A stretch of 35,557 nucleotides of DNA, from assembly GCA_026991535.1 (NCBI GenBank), contig JALXBH010000296.1, positions 1 to 35,557 of the forward strand. Reading direction: 5' to 3'. This DNA is from Calditrichia bacterium. Its GTDB lineage: Bacteria; Calditrichota; Calditrichia; Calditrichales; J004. The translations under genes and the position numbers were made by a program. The notes under the pieces were generated by a model that was given only the letters and a program-made list of their open reading frames with translations, searched no databases and was not told the origin of the DNA. Shown here in pieces: positions 23,815 to 32,025 of the stretch. How positions within the stretch are numbered: position 1 is the first letter of the stretch; each line of letters begins with the position of its first letter.

Positions 23815-23823
23815 GAAAGGAGA
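23815..23823 (+). promoter_or_regulatory. Strong ribosome-binding site of the major pilin gene
   Basis: GAAAGGAGA, about seven bases before the pilin ATG at 23830, is the best Shine-Dalgarno match in the pilus operon. It fits the high expression expected of a major pilin, in contrast to the overlapping starts of the minor pilin genes. Confidence 0.6.
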
Positions 23824-23829
23824 CTAACT

Positions 23830-24177
23830 ATGCGCGTACAGAATAATCAAAGCGGTTTCACTCTGATGGAACTCATCGTTGTTGTGGTCATCATCGGTGT
23901 TTTGGCGGCCATAGCCGTACCCAAGTACTTTGACCTTACCGACAACGCGGCTGCCTCGGCCAATAAGGCTAATGCCAAAGCCATCGAAGCAGCCATCCTG
24001 ATGGAGTATTCCAACAAGCTGATGTCCAATTCTTCCACCACATTGAAGTCAATTGTTGAAAGCTACAATGACGATTCGGATGCCTTTTTTGTAAATGGCA
24101 AAACCCCGAAAACTCCTTCCGGCGGTGATTATACGGTTAAGGTTGACGATGACGGCTTCCTTTCGGTAACCTACTAA
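23830..24177 (+). CDS. pilA: Type IV major pilin
   Basis: The 115-residue prepilin has a short basic leader ending in Gly9, then 'FTLMELIVVVVIIGVLAAIA': mature F1, the conserved Glu5 and a hydrophobic N-terminal helix. The rest is a small globular domain rich in Ala, Asn and Ser ('DNAAASANKANAKAIEAA') with a short C-terminal beta region and no disulfide cysteines. It is preceded by the strongest ribosome-binding site of the cluster and a 61-base gap, so it is the likely main pilus subunit. It is short compared with Pseudomonas PilA (about 150), closer to GspG- or Geobacter-like small pilins. Confidence 0.85.
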   Translation: MRVQNNQSGFTLMELIVVVVIIGVLAAIAVPKYFDLTDNAAASANKANAKAIEAAILMEYSNKLMSNSSTTLKSIVESYNDDSDAFFVNGKTPKTPSGGDYTVKVDDDGFLSVTY

Positions 24178-24199
24178 GCTTAACTAAGCGGTTTGAGTT

Positions 24200-24601
24200 A
24201 TGTATAAATTTAGAGAAGAGCGGGGATTTACCCTGCTGGAAGTGATTGTAGTGGTGGTCATAGTAGGTGTGGCCCTGCCTTCTCTGTTTATACTGATAGG
24301 CAACGTTTCCTACGGCTCTTTCCGCAACAAGCTGATGAACAACGCTGTGAACATTGCCTCCTCCCGTCTGGAACAGGTTCAGGCTTTTAAGGACGAGAAC
24401 TGGGACTGGTATAAAACCATAACCAAATTTGAGGAAGATGAAACACTGGCGGACGGCTTTACACGGAAAACCGAGGTCGAACATTTTGAGGATTGGGAAT
24501 CAACCGGGTATGAAGCCTATGGCGTAACGGTAACGGTGGGGCATCAAAAACTGGATGATGCCTATCAGGTCACCATTTACTTAACCAAATACAGCAGATG
24601 A
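24200..24601 (+). CDS. Minor pilin / pseudopilin (PilV/GspI-like)
   Basis: The 133-residue protein has a prepilin leader and cleavage site ('EERG' then 'FTLLEVIVVVVIVGVALPS') with the conserved Glu5. The phrase 'NNAVNIASSRLEQVQAFKD' after the helix resembles PilV/GspI-type minor pilins, which often carry 'A..LA...LE..' there. The C-terminal half is Asp/Glu-rich with a beta-strand ending. Its last bases overlap the start of the next pilin gene (ATGA). It probably belongs to the priming complex at the pilus tip. Confidence 0.75.
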   Translation: MYKFREERGFTLLEVIVVVVIVGVALPSLFILIGNVSYGSFRNKLMNNAVNIASSRLEQVQAFKDENWDWYKTITKFEEDETLADGFTRKTEVEHFEDWESTGYEAYGVTVTVGHQKLDDAYQVTIYLTKYSR

Positions 24602-25077
24602 AAAAAATTGGTTCCGCACAGGGCGGATTTACCCTGATGGAAATGACCGTGGCCATGACGGTGCTTGGTATAATAGGTGTGATTGCCTTCAATATTATTC
24701 ACAACCAGGTGAACAGTTTCAATACGGTTTTTACACACACGGCTGCTGTTTCCGATATACGAAAAGCGATAAGGCTTATGCGGCGGGATTTCCAGAATCT
24801 TGATAATTCCAATATTAGCACCCTGGAAGCGGGAAAACTGATTTTTAAAAATAGTGACGGCAAGGATGTAGAATATGTTCTGGATGGCAAAACCCTGATC
24901 AGAAATGATAAATCCATTCTGAGCAATGTGGCCGCGGCGCCGTTTTCCTATCTGGATACGGAGCAAAGCCCGACCGCCGCAAAGGATTCCGTACGCTTTA
25001 TTGGCGTAAAGCTATCGGTACTTACTGTAAACACGGATACCGTATCGGTTACGGAGAATATATATGTCCGCAATTAA
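24598..25077 (+). CDS. Minor pilin (PilW/GspJ-like)
   Basis: The 159-residue protein has a prepilin site ('AQGG' then 'FTLMEMTVAMTVLGIIGVIA') with Glu5. After the helix, 'SDIRKAIRLMRRDFQNLD' resembles the PilW/GspJ minor pilins, in which a similar amphipathic helix with 'R..R' precedes the beta domain. It overlaps the preceding gene by four bases and the following PilX-like gene by 14 bases, giving the usual PilV-PilW-PilX-like order. Confidence 0.75.
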   Translation: MKKIGSAQGGFTLMEMTVAMTVLGIIGVIAFNIIHNQVNSFNTVFTHTAAVSDIRKAIRLMRRDFQNLDNSNISTLEAGKLIFKNSDGKDVEYVLDGKTLIRNDKSILSNVAAAPFSYLDTEQSPTAAKDSVRFIGVKLSVLTVNTDTVSVTENIYVRN

Positions 25078-26761
25078 TCTAAACTCTCAAAAAGGTAATA
25101 TGACGACCACGGTTGTCGGCGTAATAATGATGCTGGCTACCCTGGGGGTTATTCTGGCCACCCTTTCATCTTCGGATAGCACGCTGCAACTCTTCCAGCA
25201 GGAGGAACAGCGGGCCTTTTACGCGGCCCAATCGGGGTTGGAGTACGGCCTGAAACGTTACCTGGCCTCTGATGAGGTTCAAGATTTTACCGTTTCGGAT
25301 TTAACCATCGGCTCCGGAGTGAGCGCCGATATCAGCTTAAAGGAAAAAAACGGACAGGTCATCATTACTTCCACGGGGAAAGCCCAAAAAGCGGCCAAAA
25401 CGGTACAAACGGTAATCTCAGGCACGGATTCAAACTACATACCCGATTATGCCGTCTTCTCGGACAGTCCCGTTAGCAATGTGGTAACCGTGGACTCCAT
25501 CGGCGGCGCGCAAAATACAAAGCTGCTTTATCAAAATGCGCCGACCCTGCCTAAGTTTGATTTGTCAAAACTGAAAACGCTTGCCAAAAAGGTACGGCAA
25601 GATGGTAACAGCTATTATTATAACGGTGATCTGACCGTGGACGAAGACTTTGATCCGCCGCCCAACACTATTGTTTATGTTGAAGGTAAAACCACCTTTA
25701 AAAAAGGGAAGTGGGATGGTCCCGTCTATTTTGTCTCCAACGGAGACGCCGCCTTTGCCGACTCCTGGAAAAACAGTGATGATGATGTGCAATTGTTGCT
25801 TTACCTGCCTAACAGTGAAAAAAAAGTGAAACTGTTGCCGGTAAGCGCGGAAGAAGATGATCCCGTTGAGTTTAAGGTGGATGATGGCGAGGTGATCCCC
25901 CAGGAACCTTATGCCGCCAGTATAACCGTGATCGGTGGAGACCTTCCATTTGGTTACTGGATATTTTTTCCATTTTGGATGGAGGTGTATGACGCGCCGA
26001 TAACCGTTAAGATAAAAGTGGGTAACGGCGGTTTTATTTATCCCTTCGGACCGAGCCCCGGAGCGCACGCGCACAGGCTTGTACAAAAAGTGAACGCGGG
26101 TAATGTCAACGATCATCATAATCCGAGAACCTATGTGTTGCCCAATGACTATCCGGCGGGAACACCTATTTCTGTAACAGCGACATCCTGGGGCTGGGCA
26201 CGGCCCTGGGGCAGGGCTTATTATAGAAATCTGCAGGCAAACTCGGTGAGAGACCAGGATATTGTGCTGGCCCTGCGGGATGGCGACCGCGTACCTGATA
26301 TCCCCGCTTTTGGTGAACAACGCTCCGCGGCAGAGTTTATCGCAGACTATATCAATTTTAATACAGGGCGTATCAGTCTGGAGGAAAACCAGGTCATTTA
26401 TCTGTTTGAACTGGCCAGCCGCGATCTTAGCCTGCCTTCTTCGGATTTTCAGGATCTGGTGATGATGGTAACCCTGGCCAAAGAAAGGGAAGACCTGGCC
26501 GGACCGGGGGACGATGATGGAGACGACGATGATGATGATGACGATGACGATAAAGATATTCTGAATTATATCACGTTGACGGGCGGGATTATTTCCGAGG
26601 GTACGGTTTCGGGCATGCAAAGCGACAAAAAAGATGACAAAAAGATTACCAATAAGTTACGGGTTGTCCGTGATGAGGAGATGATTAAAAACTTTTTAAA
26701 GCATTCGGTCAATGGAAACGCGCGGATAATTTTATCTTCAAAATGGAAAAGCATTAACTAA
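25064..26761 (+). CDS. Large PilX-like pilus protein with poly-aspartate tract
   Basis: The N-terminal 70 residues resemble PilX: after 'QKGN' comes a hydrophobic helix ('VVGVIMMLATLGVILATL'), then 'EEQRAFYAAQSGLEYGLKR', the counterpart of the 'AF.AAE.AL..' element. The classical F-T-L-x-E site is absent, as is usual for PilX. At 565 residues it is about three times the usual size. The extra ectodomain (about 120-470) holds beta-rich segments and a hydrophobic aromatic patch ('FGYWIFFPFWMEVYD'), followed by a nearly uninterrupted aspartate tract near residues 483-500. A tip adhesin or calcium-binding function is possible but unproven. It lies between the minor pilin and pilMN genes. Confidence 0.65.
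   Translation: MSAINLNSQKGNMTTTVVGVIMMLATLGVILATLSSSDSTLQLFQQEEQRAFYAAQSGLEYGLKRYLASDEVQDFTVSDLTIGSGVSADISLKEKNGQVIITSTGKAQKAAKTVQTVISGTDSNYIPDYAVFSDSPVSNVVTVDSIGGAQNTKLLYQNAPTLPKFDLSKLKTLAKKVRQDGNSYYYNGDLTVDEDFDPPPNTIVYVEGKTTFKKGKWDGPVYFVSNGDAAFADSWKNSDDDVQLLLYLPNSEKKVKLLPVSAEEDDPVEFKVDDGEVIPQEPYAASITVIGGDLPFGYWIFFPFWMEVYDAPITVKIKVGNGGFIYPFGPSPGAHAHRLVQKVNAGNVNDHHNPRTYVLPNDYPAGTPISVTATSWGWARPWGRAYYRNLQANSVRDQDIVLALRDGDRVPDIPAFGEQRSAAEFIADYINFNTGRISLEENQVIYLFELASRDLSLPSSDFQDLVMMVTLAKEREDLAGPGDDDGDDDDDDDDDDKDILNYITLTGGIISEGTVSGMQSDKKDDKKITNKLRVVRDEEMIKNFLKHSVNGNARIILSSKWKSIN
26508..26559 (+). repeat. GAY trinucleotide tract encoding poly-Asp
   Basis: A run of GAT/GAC codons, interrupted by one GGA, encodes about 16 acidic residues in the PilX-like protein. 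The codons alternate enough to limit slippage, and any length change in steps of three would keep the frame. Confidence 0.7.
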
Positions 26762-26797
26762 CCTTCTGCAATTGGGGCAAAGCGGAAAGTGGAGACA

Positions 26798-28657
26798 ATG
26801 GAAATAGCAGAAAAAGTACGGGAGACAACAGAAGAAACTGCGCCGGGGGGTGGGGCGTCTCCTCAAGAGCATAAAAGGACGAATCCTTTTTACAAGGGAA
26901 ACAGGGAAAGAACGGCCTCCATGGCGCCCCCGCACATGGATAAGGTTGAAACCGTGGAAGCTGTCTTTTCGGAGTCGCTCGGCTTTCTGCAAAATATCAA
27001 TGCCCACAAATTCCTGGCCATAGATATTGACAGCGATAAAATCCGCTATATTTCCGGGAAAATGGCCGGCAAGGTAATATCGGTTACCACAAACGATGCG
27101 CAGGTTTTTCCCGATCGCGATACGAATTCCGACAAGATTCTGCAGGTTACTTTGGCCAATATAAAAACCAATGTTTATAAATCGGGTATGAAAATACACG
27201 TCAGCTTTTACAGCCCGGACATAACCCTGAAAGTCATTGAACTACCGAAAATGCGTAAGGAAAAGGAGATACAAAGCGCACTTTATTTTAAACTGCAAAC
27301 GGACTTGCCCGGTTTTAACGATGATAACCTATGGCGATACAAGGCTCTGGGAACCCTGGAAAAGGATGAGGGGGAATTTCAGCGTTTTCTTGTGTTGGTG
27401 ATCCCGAAATTCATCGTAGAAAAGTATATGAACATATTGCTGCGCACCGGACTTAAGCCGGATACTCTGGTTCCCCGGCCCATAGCGCTGGTTAACACCT
27501 ATGAACGTCTGGTTAAGGACCCCGGTCATGATGTTTTGGTGGATATCTCCTACGGCTTGACGCACATTATTTCCCTGAACGGTTCGCATATCGAGTTTAC
27601 CCGCACGCTAAGCACGGGCGCGGCCAACCTTGAGGCGGCCGTTCATGATAAAAAAAGCGTATTGATGACGCCGGATACCTTTAAGGTGGGGCAGGACCCC
27701 GGTATCGGCAGGGAGGGCGCCCTTAAACCGGAAGCGATCCGCAAGGCCCTCAAGATAAAGCTCAGGGCCCTGAATGCCCATCAGAACCCTGTGCTGCAAC
27801 TGTTTAAAAATGAAATACAGAACTCCATGGAGTACCTGCGCACGCAAACCGCCGCCGGCGGGAACCTGCGCCTCTTTTTAACAGGCTATGGCATTCAAAA
27901 AGAAAATCTTATTGGATATTTAAAAAATCAGTTATCGGTGCCCGTTTTTATTTTAACTCCCCGCCTCGGCAACCGGGAATATACCCGATGTGGAGAGTTC
28001 AGCGCCGCCCTGGGGGCTATTGCCCCGGCCAAAAGCCCTTTTAATGTTGTTCCCGATGAGTATAAAGTAAACGCGCTGTTCAAGCAGTTGAATATTTTGC
28101 TCTTTGTGCTGGGCAGCATGGCTCTCTCATCGGTTACCTATATGACCATGACCACGAACGCCTCCATCGCGGAAAATCAGGCGGCCCTGGAAAATTTGCA
28201 AAAGCGCTATCAACAACTCAATCCCATAGAAGTTGAGTATCAGGCCGTAAAACAGAATATTAAAAAAGTGGATGGCGAAAGGAACCGCCTGTTAGCCGCT
28301 ATTGAGGCCGCCAGCCCCCTGACGGAAGTTATGAAAATGCTAAGTAATGAAACACCGGAACAGATTATTTTAACAGAACTGCGCATAAGCAGCAGTTCGG
28401 GCTTGGGGATCGAGCGCAAAAAGAGGTCGCGAAAATCCAAAAAGAATAAAAAGGCAAAGCCAACAGCGGAACATCGGGAATACAATGTACGGTTGCTGGG
28501 CTATGTGAACGGCGACTATCTGATGAGCGACGTCATTCTGATCAACTATCTGGACCGCCTGAAAAAAGTGGGTTACTTTAAAAATATTTCGGTAAGTGAA
28601 AAGTCAAAAAGGAATGCGAGTCAGAAAATGTCTTTTGAAGTAAAGGCCTCGTTTTAA
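26798..28657 (+). CDS. PilM-PilN fusion protein of the type IV pilus alignment complex
   Basis: PilM (actin-like, cytoplasmic) and PilN (bitopic inner membrane) normally form a complex made from two genes; here they are one chain of about 619 residues. Residues about 1-65 are a polar extension. About 70-415 is PilM-like ('FLAIDIDSDKIRYISG', 'HDVLVDISYGLTHIISLNG', 'NSMEYLRTQ', 'LRLFLTGYG', 'CGEFSAALGAIA'). 'FNVVPDEYK' opens the PilN part, followed by one membrane segment ('LNILLFVLGSMALSSVTYM'), a coiled coil and a periplasmic PilN domain ('EVMKMLSNETPEQIILTEL'). That domain is interrupted by a Lys/Arg-rich stretch near 28415-28465. The ATG at 26798 has GGAG only three bases away. GTG 26789 is an alternative start. 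Confidence 0.82.
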   Translation: MEIAEKVRETTEETAPGGGASPQEHKRTNPFYKGNRERTASMAPPHMDKVETVEAVFSESLGFLQNINAHKFLAIDIDSDKIRYISGKMAGKVISVTTNDAQVFPDRDTNSDKILQVTLANIKTNVYKSGMKIHVSFYSPDITLKVIELPKMRKEKEIQSALYFKLQTDLPGFNDDNLWRYKALGTLEKDEGEFQRFLVLVIPKFIVEKYMNILLRTGLKPDTLVPRPIALVNTYERLVKDPGHDVLVDISYGLTHIISLNGSHIEFTRTLSTGAANLEAAVHDKKSVLMTPDTFKVGQDPGIGREGALKPEAIRKALKIKLRALNAHQNPVLQLFKNEIQNSMEYLRTQTAAGGNLRLFLTGYGIQKENLIGYLKNQLSVPVFILTPRLGNREYTRCGEFSAALGAIAPAKSPFNVVPDEYKVNALFKQLNILLFVLGSMALSSVTYMTMTTNASIAENQAALENLQKRYQQLNPIEVEYQAVKQNIKKVDGERNRLLAAIEAASPLTEVMKMLSNETPEQIILTELRISSSSGLGIERKKRSRKSKKNKKAKPTAEHREYNVRLLGYVNGDYLMSDVILINYLDRLKKVGYFKNISVSEKSKRNASQKMSFEVKASF

Positions 28658-28660
28658 ACC

Positions 28661-29230
28661 ATGAATGCAAAGAATCTTTTTATAGTACTGTTTATAACAT
28701 TTAGCGCCGCCACGATCGTGGCCATTCTGTTTTATCACAATCCGGCCAAGGAGGAGCTGCGGGAGGTGAAAAAAGAGTTGCAACGCAATACGGCCCGCTT
28801 TAATAATGCCAGCCATGCTAATCGGGATATTGAAAACGTCAGAATGAAGTATGAACAGAGCCTGGAAAGTCTGCGGGAGGTTGAAAAACGCTTTATATAT
28901 CGGCGGGGCCTGGGTGAGATAACCACGCGCCTGAAGCAACATGCCCAAAGCTTCAATCTGGAGTTGATAGATTTTACCCCCATCTTTAAGGTCTATTTTT
29001 CCGATACCTCTTCTTCACGGGTAAAAAAGCTGCCCTTTACCCTTACGGTTTCCGGTTCCTATCTGGATGTGGGCCACTTTATCGAAAGCTGGCCAGAAAT
29101 GGAGTTCTTTATAACTCCGGGACAATTGTATCTGGGTAAAAAAGGCATAAAATCCAACTTGATTGAAGCCGATATTACGGGGTTGTTGTATGCCTGGGAC
29201 GATACGGGAGGCACGCATGACGCTCGATAA
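28661..29230 (+). CDS. pilO: Type IV pilus inner-membrane alignment protein PilO
   Basis: PilO pairs with PilN in the periplasm and links the platform to the secretin. The 189-residue protein has one N-terminal membrane helix ('LFIVLFITFSAATIVAILFY'), a coiled coil (about 28-75, 'LREVKKELQRNTARFNN') and a C-terminal ferredoxin-like domain ('LPFTLTVSGSYLDVGHFIES' is the characteristic PilO strand-helix). It starts three bases after the PilM-PilN gene and its end overlaps the PilP-like gene by 14 bases. Confidence 0.83.
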   Translation: MNAKNLFIVLFITFSAATIVAILFYHNPAKEELREVKKELQRNTARFNNASHANRDIENVRMKYEQSLESLREVEKRFIYRRGLGEITTRLKQHAQSFNLELIDFTPIFKVYFSDTSSSRVKKLPFTLTVSGSYLDVGHFIESWPEMEFFITPGQLYLGKKGIKSNLIEADITGLLYAWDDTGGTHDAR

Positions 29231-29672
29231 ACGGGAAAAGAATATGCTCTATGTTCTGGCGGTTGTTCTGCTGGCCTTTGTGGTAGACCTGTTTATTAAC
29301 AGCGAGGACTACGCCTGGCTGACCGGTTCGTCCGGCGGCGGGGAGGCACATACGGAAAAAGTAAAGCCCCAGGTTGTAAAAAAGGCTTCCGGGGTAAAGG
29401 CCTCCTATGCCGGATCGATACGGGAATGGGGACGCGACCCTTTTTTTGATCCGGCCAATACCGTTAAAAAGAAGGTACGCCGCAAGGTTAAAAAAGTGGT
29501 CGCTCTTAACCTGAAGGCCATAAGTATTGCCCGGTCGGGCTCGGTGGCCATGATAAACGACAAGGTACTGACCGTGGGCGATAATATTTCGGGCTATACC
29601 ATTACCCATATCGGAGAAAAGTCCGTTGAACTGGTCAGGGACGGAAAAAGCAGAATTATTAAATTGAAATAA
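29217..29672 (+). CDS. pilP: PilP/GspC-like pilus protein
   Basis: PilP couples the PilN/PilO inner-membrane complex to the secretin. The 151-residue product has an N-terminal membrane helix ('YVLAVVLLAFVVDLFI') instead of the lipobox of Pseudomonas PilP, a flexible linker, the hallmark 'WGRDPFFDP', and a C-terminal beta domain ('LNLKAISIARSGSVAMINDK' then 'GDNISGYTITHIG') like PilP and the GspC HR domain. A basic stretch 'KKKVRRKVKK' precedes that domain. I choose ATG 29217, which puts the membrane helix at the N terminus. The open frame upstream (to 29163) is the shadow of pilO. Confidence 0.75.
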   Translation: MTLDKREKNMLYVLAVVLLAFVVDLFINSEDYAWLTGSSGGGEAHTEKVKPQVVKKASGVKASYAGSIREWGRDPFFDPANTVKKKVRRKVKKVVALNLKAISIARSGSVAMINDKVLTVGDNISGYTITHIGEKSVELVRDGKSRIIKLK

Positions 29673-29684
29673 CCGGGGTTGTTC

Positions 29685-30995
29685 ATGAAGCTGAAGATCG
29701 CAATAATAATACTATTAAGTATATCCCTGCTTCAGGCAGGGGATCTGGAAGAGAAACTTAGCCAAAAAGTGTCGCCTAAATTTAATGGGGCTTCCATAAC
29801 CGAGGTATTGAAACTCTTTGCCCGGCAGCACTCGCTCAATCTGGTGGTCAGCGGCGATGTGAAAGGACGTGTCAGCGTGCAATTGTTCGATGTAACCCTG
29901 GCCGACGCCCTGAATACCATTCTTAAATCCATGGGCTATCACTATGTTGTTGAAAATGATGTTTTGCTGGTGAAACCCTACAATAAGGAAATGAACGGCG
30001 AGCGGGTGACGCGGGTTTATGCCCTTAAATACCTGAACGGCTTTCATCTGATGACCACCCTGCAGCCCCTGCTTTCCTCCAAGGGTAAAATTACGCCCCT
30101 GTTGGCGGAAACTGTGAAAGAAGAAAAAGATCAACGATCCAATATTCTGGTGGTTTCCGATCTTTGGGAAAACATCCGGGATATAGATAAGGTTATCAAG
30201 GAAATAGATGTTCCCCAACAGCAAATTCTGATTGAAGTACGCCTGATTGAATCCCTGATTGGCAACGAGGAGCAATACGGACTAAACCTGCCCAAGAGAA
30301 TCGGGGTGTCGATGGACGGGGCGGAGGTGACTGCTCCCATTACCAAAAGCACAAGCGGGGGCAGCGGCAGTAAGCGTTTGCTTTCCGCCTGGTATGAACT
30401 ACCCAAGGGGCCGGACGGTCTTAATCTGGGCGTGCTGAATGTGGATCAGCTTTCCGTGGCTCTGGACATGCTGTCTAAGGATAACGGCTCCAAGTTAATA
30501 TCCAACCCGCGGGTGACCACCCTAAACAATAAAAAGGCCACCATAAAAATTGGCACAACCGTACCTATTCAGGAGGTGAACCGGGGTATTGGCGGCGATA
30601 TCATCTCATACCGGGAAAAGGAAGTGACTATTAATATGGATGTGATTCCCGTGATTAATGACGACAAGCGTATCACCCTGGATGTGCATCCCATTCTGGA
30701 GGAGATAATCGGTTATATCGGGCCGGCCGATGCGCCGCAGCCCATAACCTCCAAGCGGGAGGTTAAAACGGTGGTGACCGTTAACACCGGGCAAACCCTT
30801 GTACTGGCCGGACTGGTTAAGGAAACGCGCAATAAGACGACGGAAAAAATATGGCTGCTGGGAGACATCCCCATTTTGGGTTACCTGTTCCAGAACACGA
30901 TTACCAAGGTGGAAAAATCCGATCTGCTTATTTTCATCACCACCAGCATTGTCGGTTACAACTCAAAAACGCGTACGGGTAAAAATGGCCGTTAA
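29685..30995 (+). CDS. pilQ: Short type IV pilus / type II secretion-type secretin
   Basis: The secretin forms the outer-membrane ring through which the pilus leaves. The 436-residue protein has a signal peptide ('IIILLSISLLQAG'), an N0/STN-like domain ('SITEVLKLFARQHSLNLVVS'), one N1 KH-like domain ('VYALKYLNGFHLMTTLQPLL', 'NILVVSDLWENIRDIDKVI') and the C-terminal secretin core ('LISNPRVTTLNNKKATIKIG', 'VVTVNTGQTLVLAGLVKE', 'IPILGYLFQNT'). It lacks the AMIN domains and extra N domain of Pseudomonas PilQ (about 700 residues), so the channel would be compact. ATG 29685 is preferred over the in-frame TTG 29679. Its end overlaps pilT by 11 bases. Confidence 0.88.
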   Translation: MKLKIAIIILLSISLLQAGDLEEKLSQKVSPKFNGASITEVLKLFARQHSLNLVVSGDVKGRVSVQLFDVTLADALNTILKSMGYHYVVENDVLLVKPYNKEMNGERVTRVYALKYLNGFHLMTTLQPLLSSKGKITPLLAETVKEEKDQRSNILVVSDLWENIRDIDKVIKEIDVPQQQILIEVRLIESLIGNEEQYGLNLPKRIGVSMDGAEVTAPITKSTSGGSGSKRLLSAWYELPKGPDGLNLGVLNVDQLSVALDMLSKDNGSKLISNPRVTTLNNKKATIKIGTTVPIQEVNRGIGGDIISYREKEVTINMDVIPVINDDKRITLDVHPILEEIIGYIGPADAPQPITSKREVKTVVTVNTGQTLVLAGLVKETRNKTTEKIWLLGDIPILGYLFQNTITKVEKSDLLIFITTSIVGYNSKTRTGKNGR

Positions 30996-32025
30996 TATAG
31001 AAAAGGTTTTTACTGAAACTCTGCGCCTGGCCATAAACAACGGCGCCTCGGACGTACACTTTAGCGGCAATATGCCTCCGGTAATCCGCATGGTGGGCCA
31101 GTTGCGGCAGGTGGATACCGAGCCCCTGGATAATCAGGAGCTTACACGGCTGTTCATGGCTATGCTTACGGAAAAGCAGAAAAGCTATTTCCAGCAGCAC
31201 AACGAGATAGACCTGGCCATTGAACTGAACAACCTTTCCCGTTTCCGCGTCAATTTTTACCAGCACATGAAAGGTATCAGCGGGGCCTTCCGCATCGTCG
31301 CCTCCAATATCCGCACCATGCAGGAGCTGCGCCTGCCGGTTATATTGAAAACCATTCTGGAACGGCGCAAGGGGCTGATTCTGGTAACCGGCCCTACCGG
31401 TTCGGGCAAGTCCACCACCCTCGCTTCCATGATTCACGAAATAAATCTGAACCGTTCCGATCATATCATAACCATCGAAGACCCGATCGAGTATGTGCAT
31501 AAACCCGTAAAAAGTATGATACATCAACGGGAAATAGGTCTGCATGCCGATGATTTCTCCGCGGCCCTGCGCAGTGCCCTGCGCGAAGACCCGGATGTCA
31601 TCCTGGTGGGGGAGATGCGCGATACAGAAACCATTTCCAATGCCCTGCGCGCGGCCGAAACCGGCCATCTGGTACTCTCCACCCTGCACACCAATTCCGC
31701 GCCGGATACGGTGGACAGGATCATCAACGTTTTTCCGGCGGAACAGCAACAGCAGGTGCGTCAATTGCTGGCCAGTTCATTGGTCGGGGTTATTTCTCAA
31801 CGCCTGGTGCCGCGGGTGGTAAAAAACGACCGCGTGGCCGTGATGGAAATCCTTATCAATACCGACGCGGTGAAAAACCTTATCCGCGAGGGAAAAACCC
31901 ATCAGTTGGATTCAGCCATTCAAACAGGAATGGAACACGGAATGCAGAATTTTGATCGCAGTCTGATGGACTTAAAACAAAACAATATGGTAGCGCCTCA
32001 TTTGGAGTTGAAAAATTATGTTTGA
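30985..32025 (+). CDS. pilT: Type IV pilus retraction ATPase
   Basis: PilT depolymerises the pilus and powers twitching. The 346-residue protein matches PilT in length and motifs: 'ASDVHFSGNMPPVIRMVGQL' at the N terminus, Walker A 'GPTGSGKSTT', Asp box 'TIEDPIEYVH', Walker B 'EDPDVILVGEMRDTETI', His box 'GHLVLSTLHTN' and the C-terminal 'LEILINTDAVKNLIREGKTH'-type element ('MEILINTDAVKNLIREGK'). The start is ATG 30985. The open frame before it is only the out-of-frame shadow of the secretin gene. Its presence indicates retractile pili rather than a type II secretion pseudopilus. Confidence 0.93.
   Translation: MAVNIEKVFTETLRLAINNGASDVHFSGNMPPVIRMVGQLRQVDTEPLDNQELTRLFMAMLTEKQKSYFQQHNEIDLAIELNNLSRFRVNFYQHMKGISGAFRIVASNIRTMQELRLPVILKTILERRKGLILVTGPTGSGKSTTLASMIHEINLNRSDHIITIEDPIEYVHKPVKSMIHQREIGLHADDFSAALRSALREDPDVILVGEMRDTETISNALRAAETGHLVLSTLHTNSAPDTVDRIINVFPAEQQQQVRQLLASSLVGVISQRLVPRVVKNDRVAVMEILINTDAVKNLIREGKTHQLDSAIQTGMEHGMQNFDRSLMDLKQNNMVAPHLELKNYV

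Noticed and set aside
25565-26620. Antisense open frame of 351 codons over the PilX-like gene
   Set aside because: The Ile/Val-rich run is simply the reverse complement of the GAY tract, and the sense frame has a PilX-like N terminus and operon context.
25064-26761. Possibility that the GAY tract is a phase-variation switch
   Set aside because: Trinucleotide length changes would preserve the frame, and the mixed GAT/GAC codons reduce slippage; it could vary length but not switch expression.
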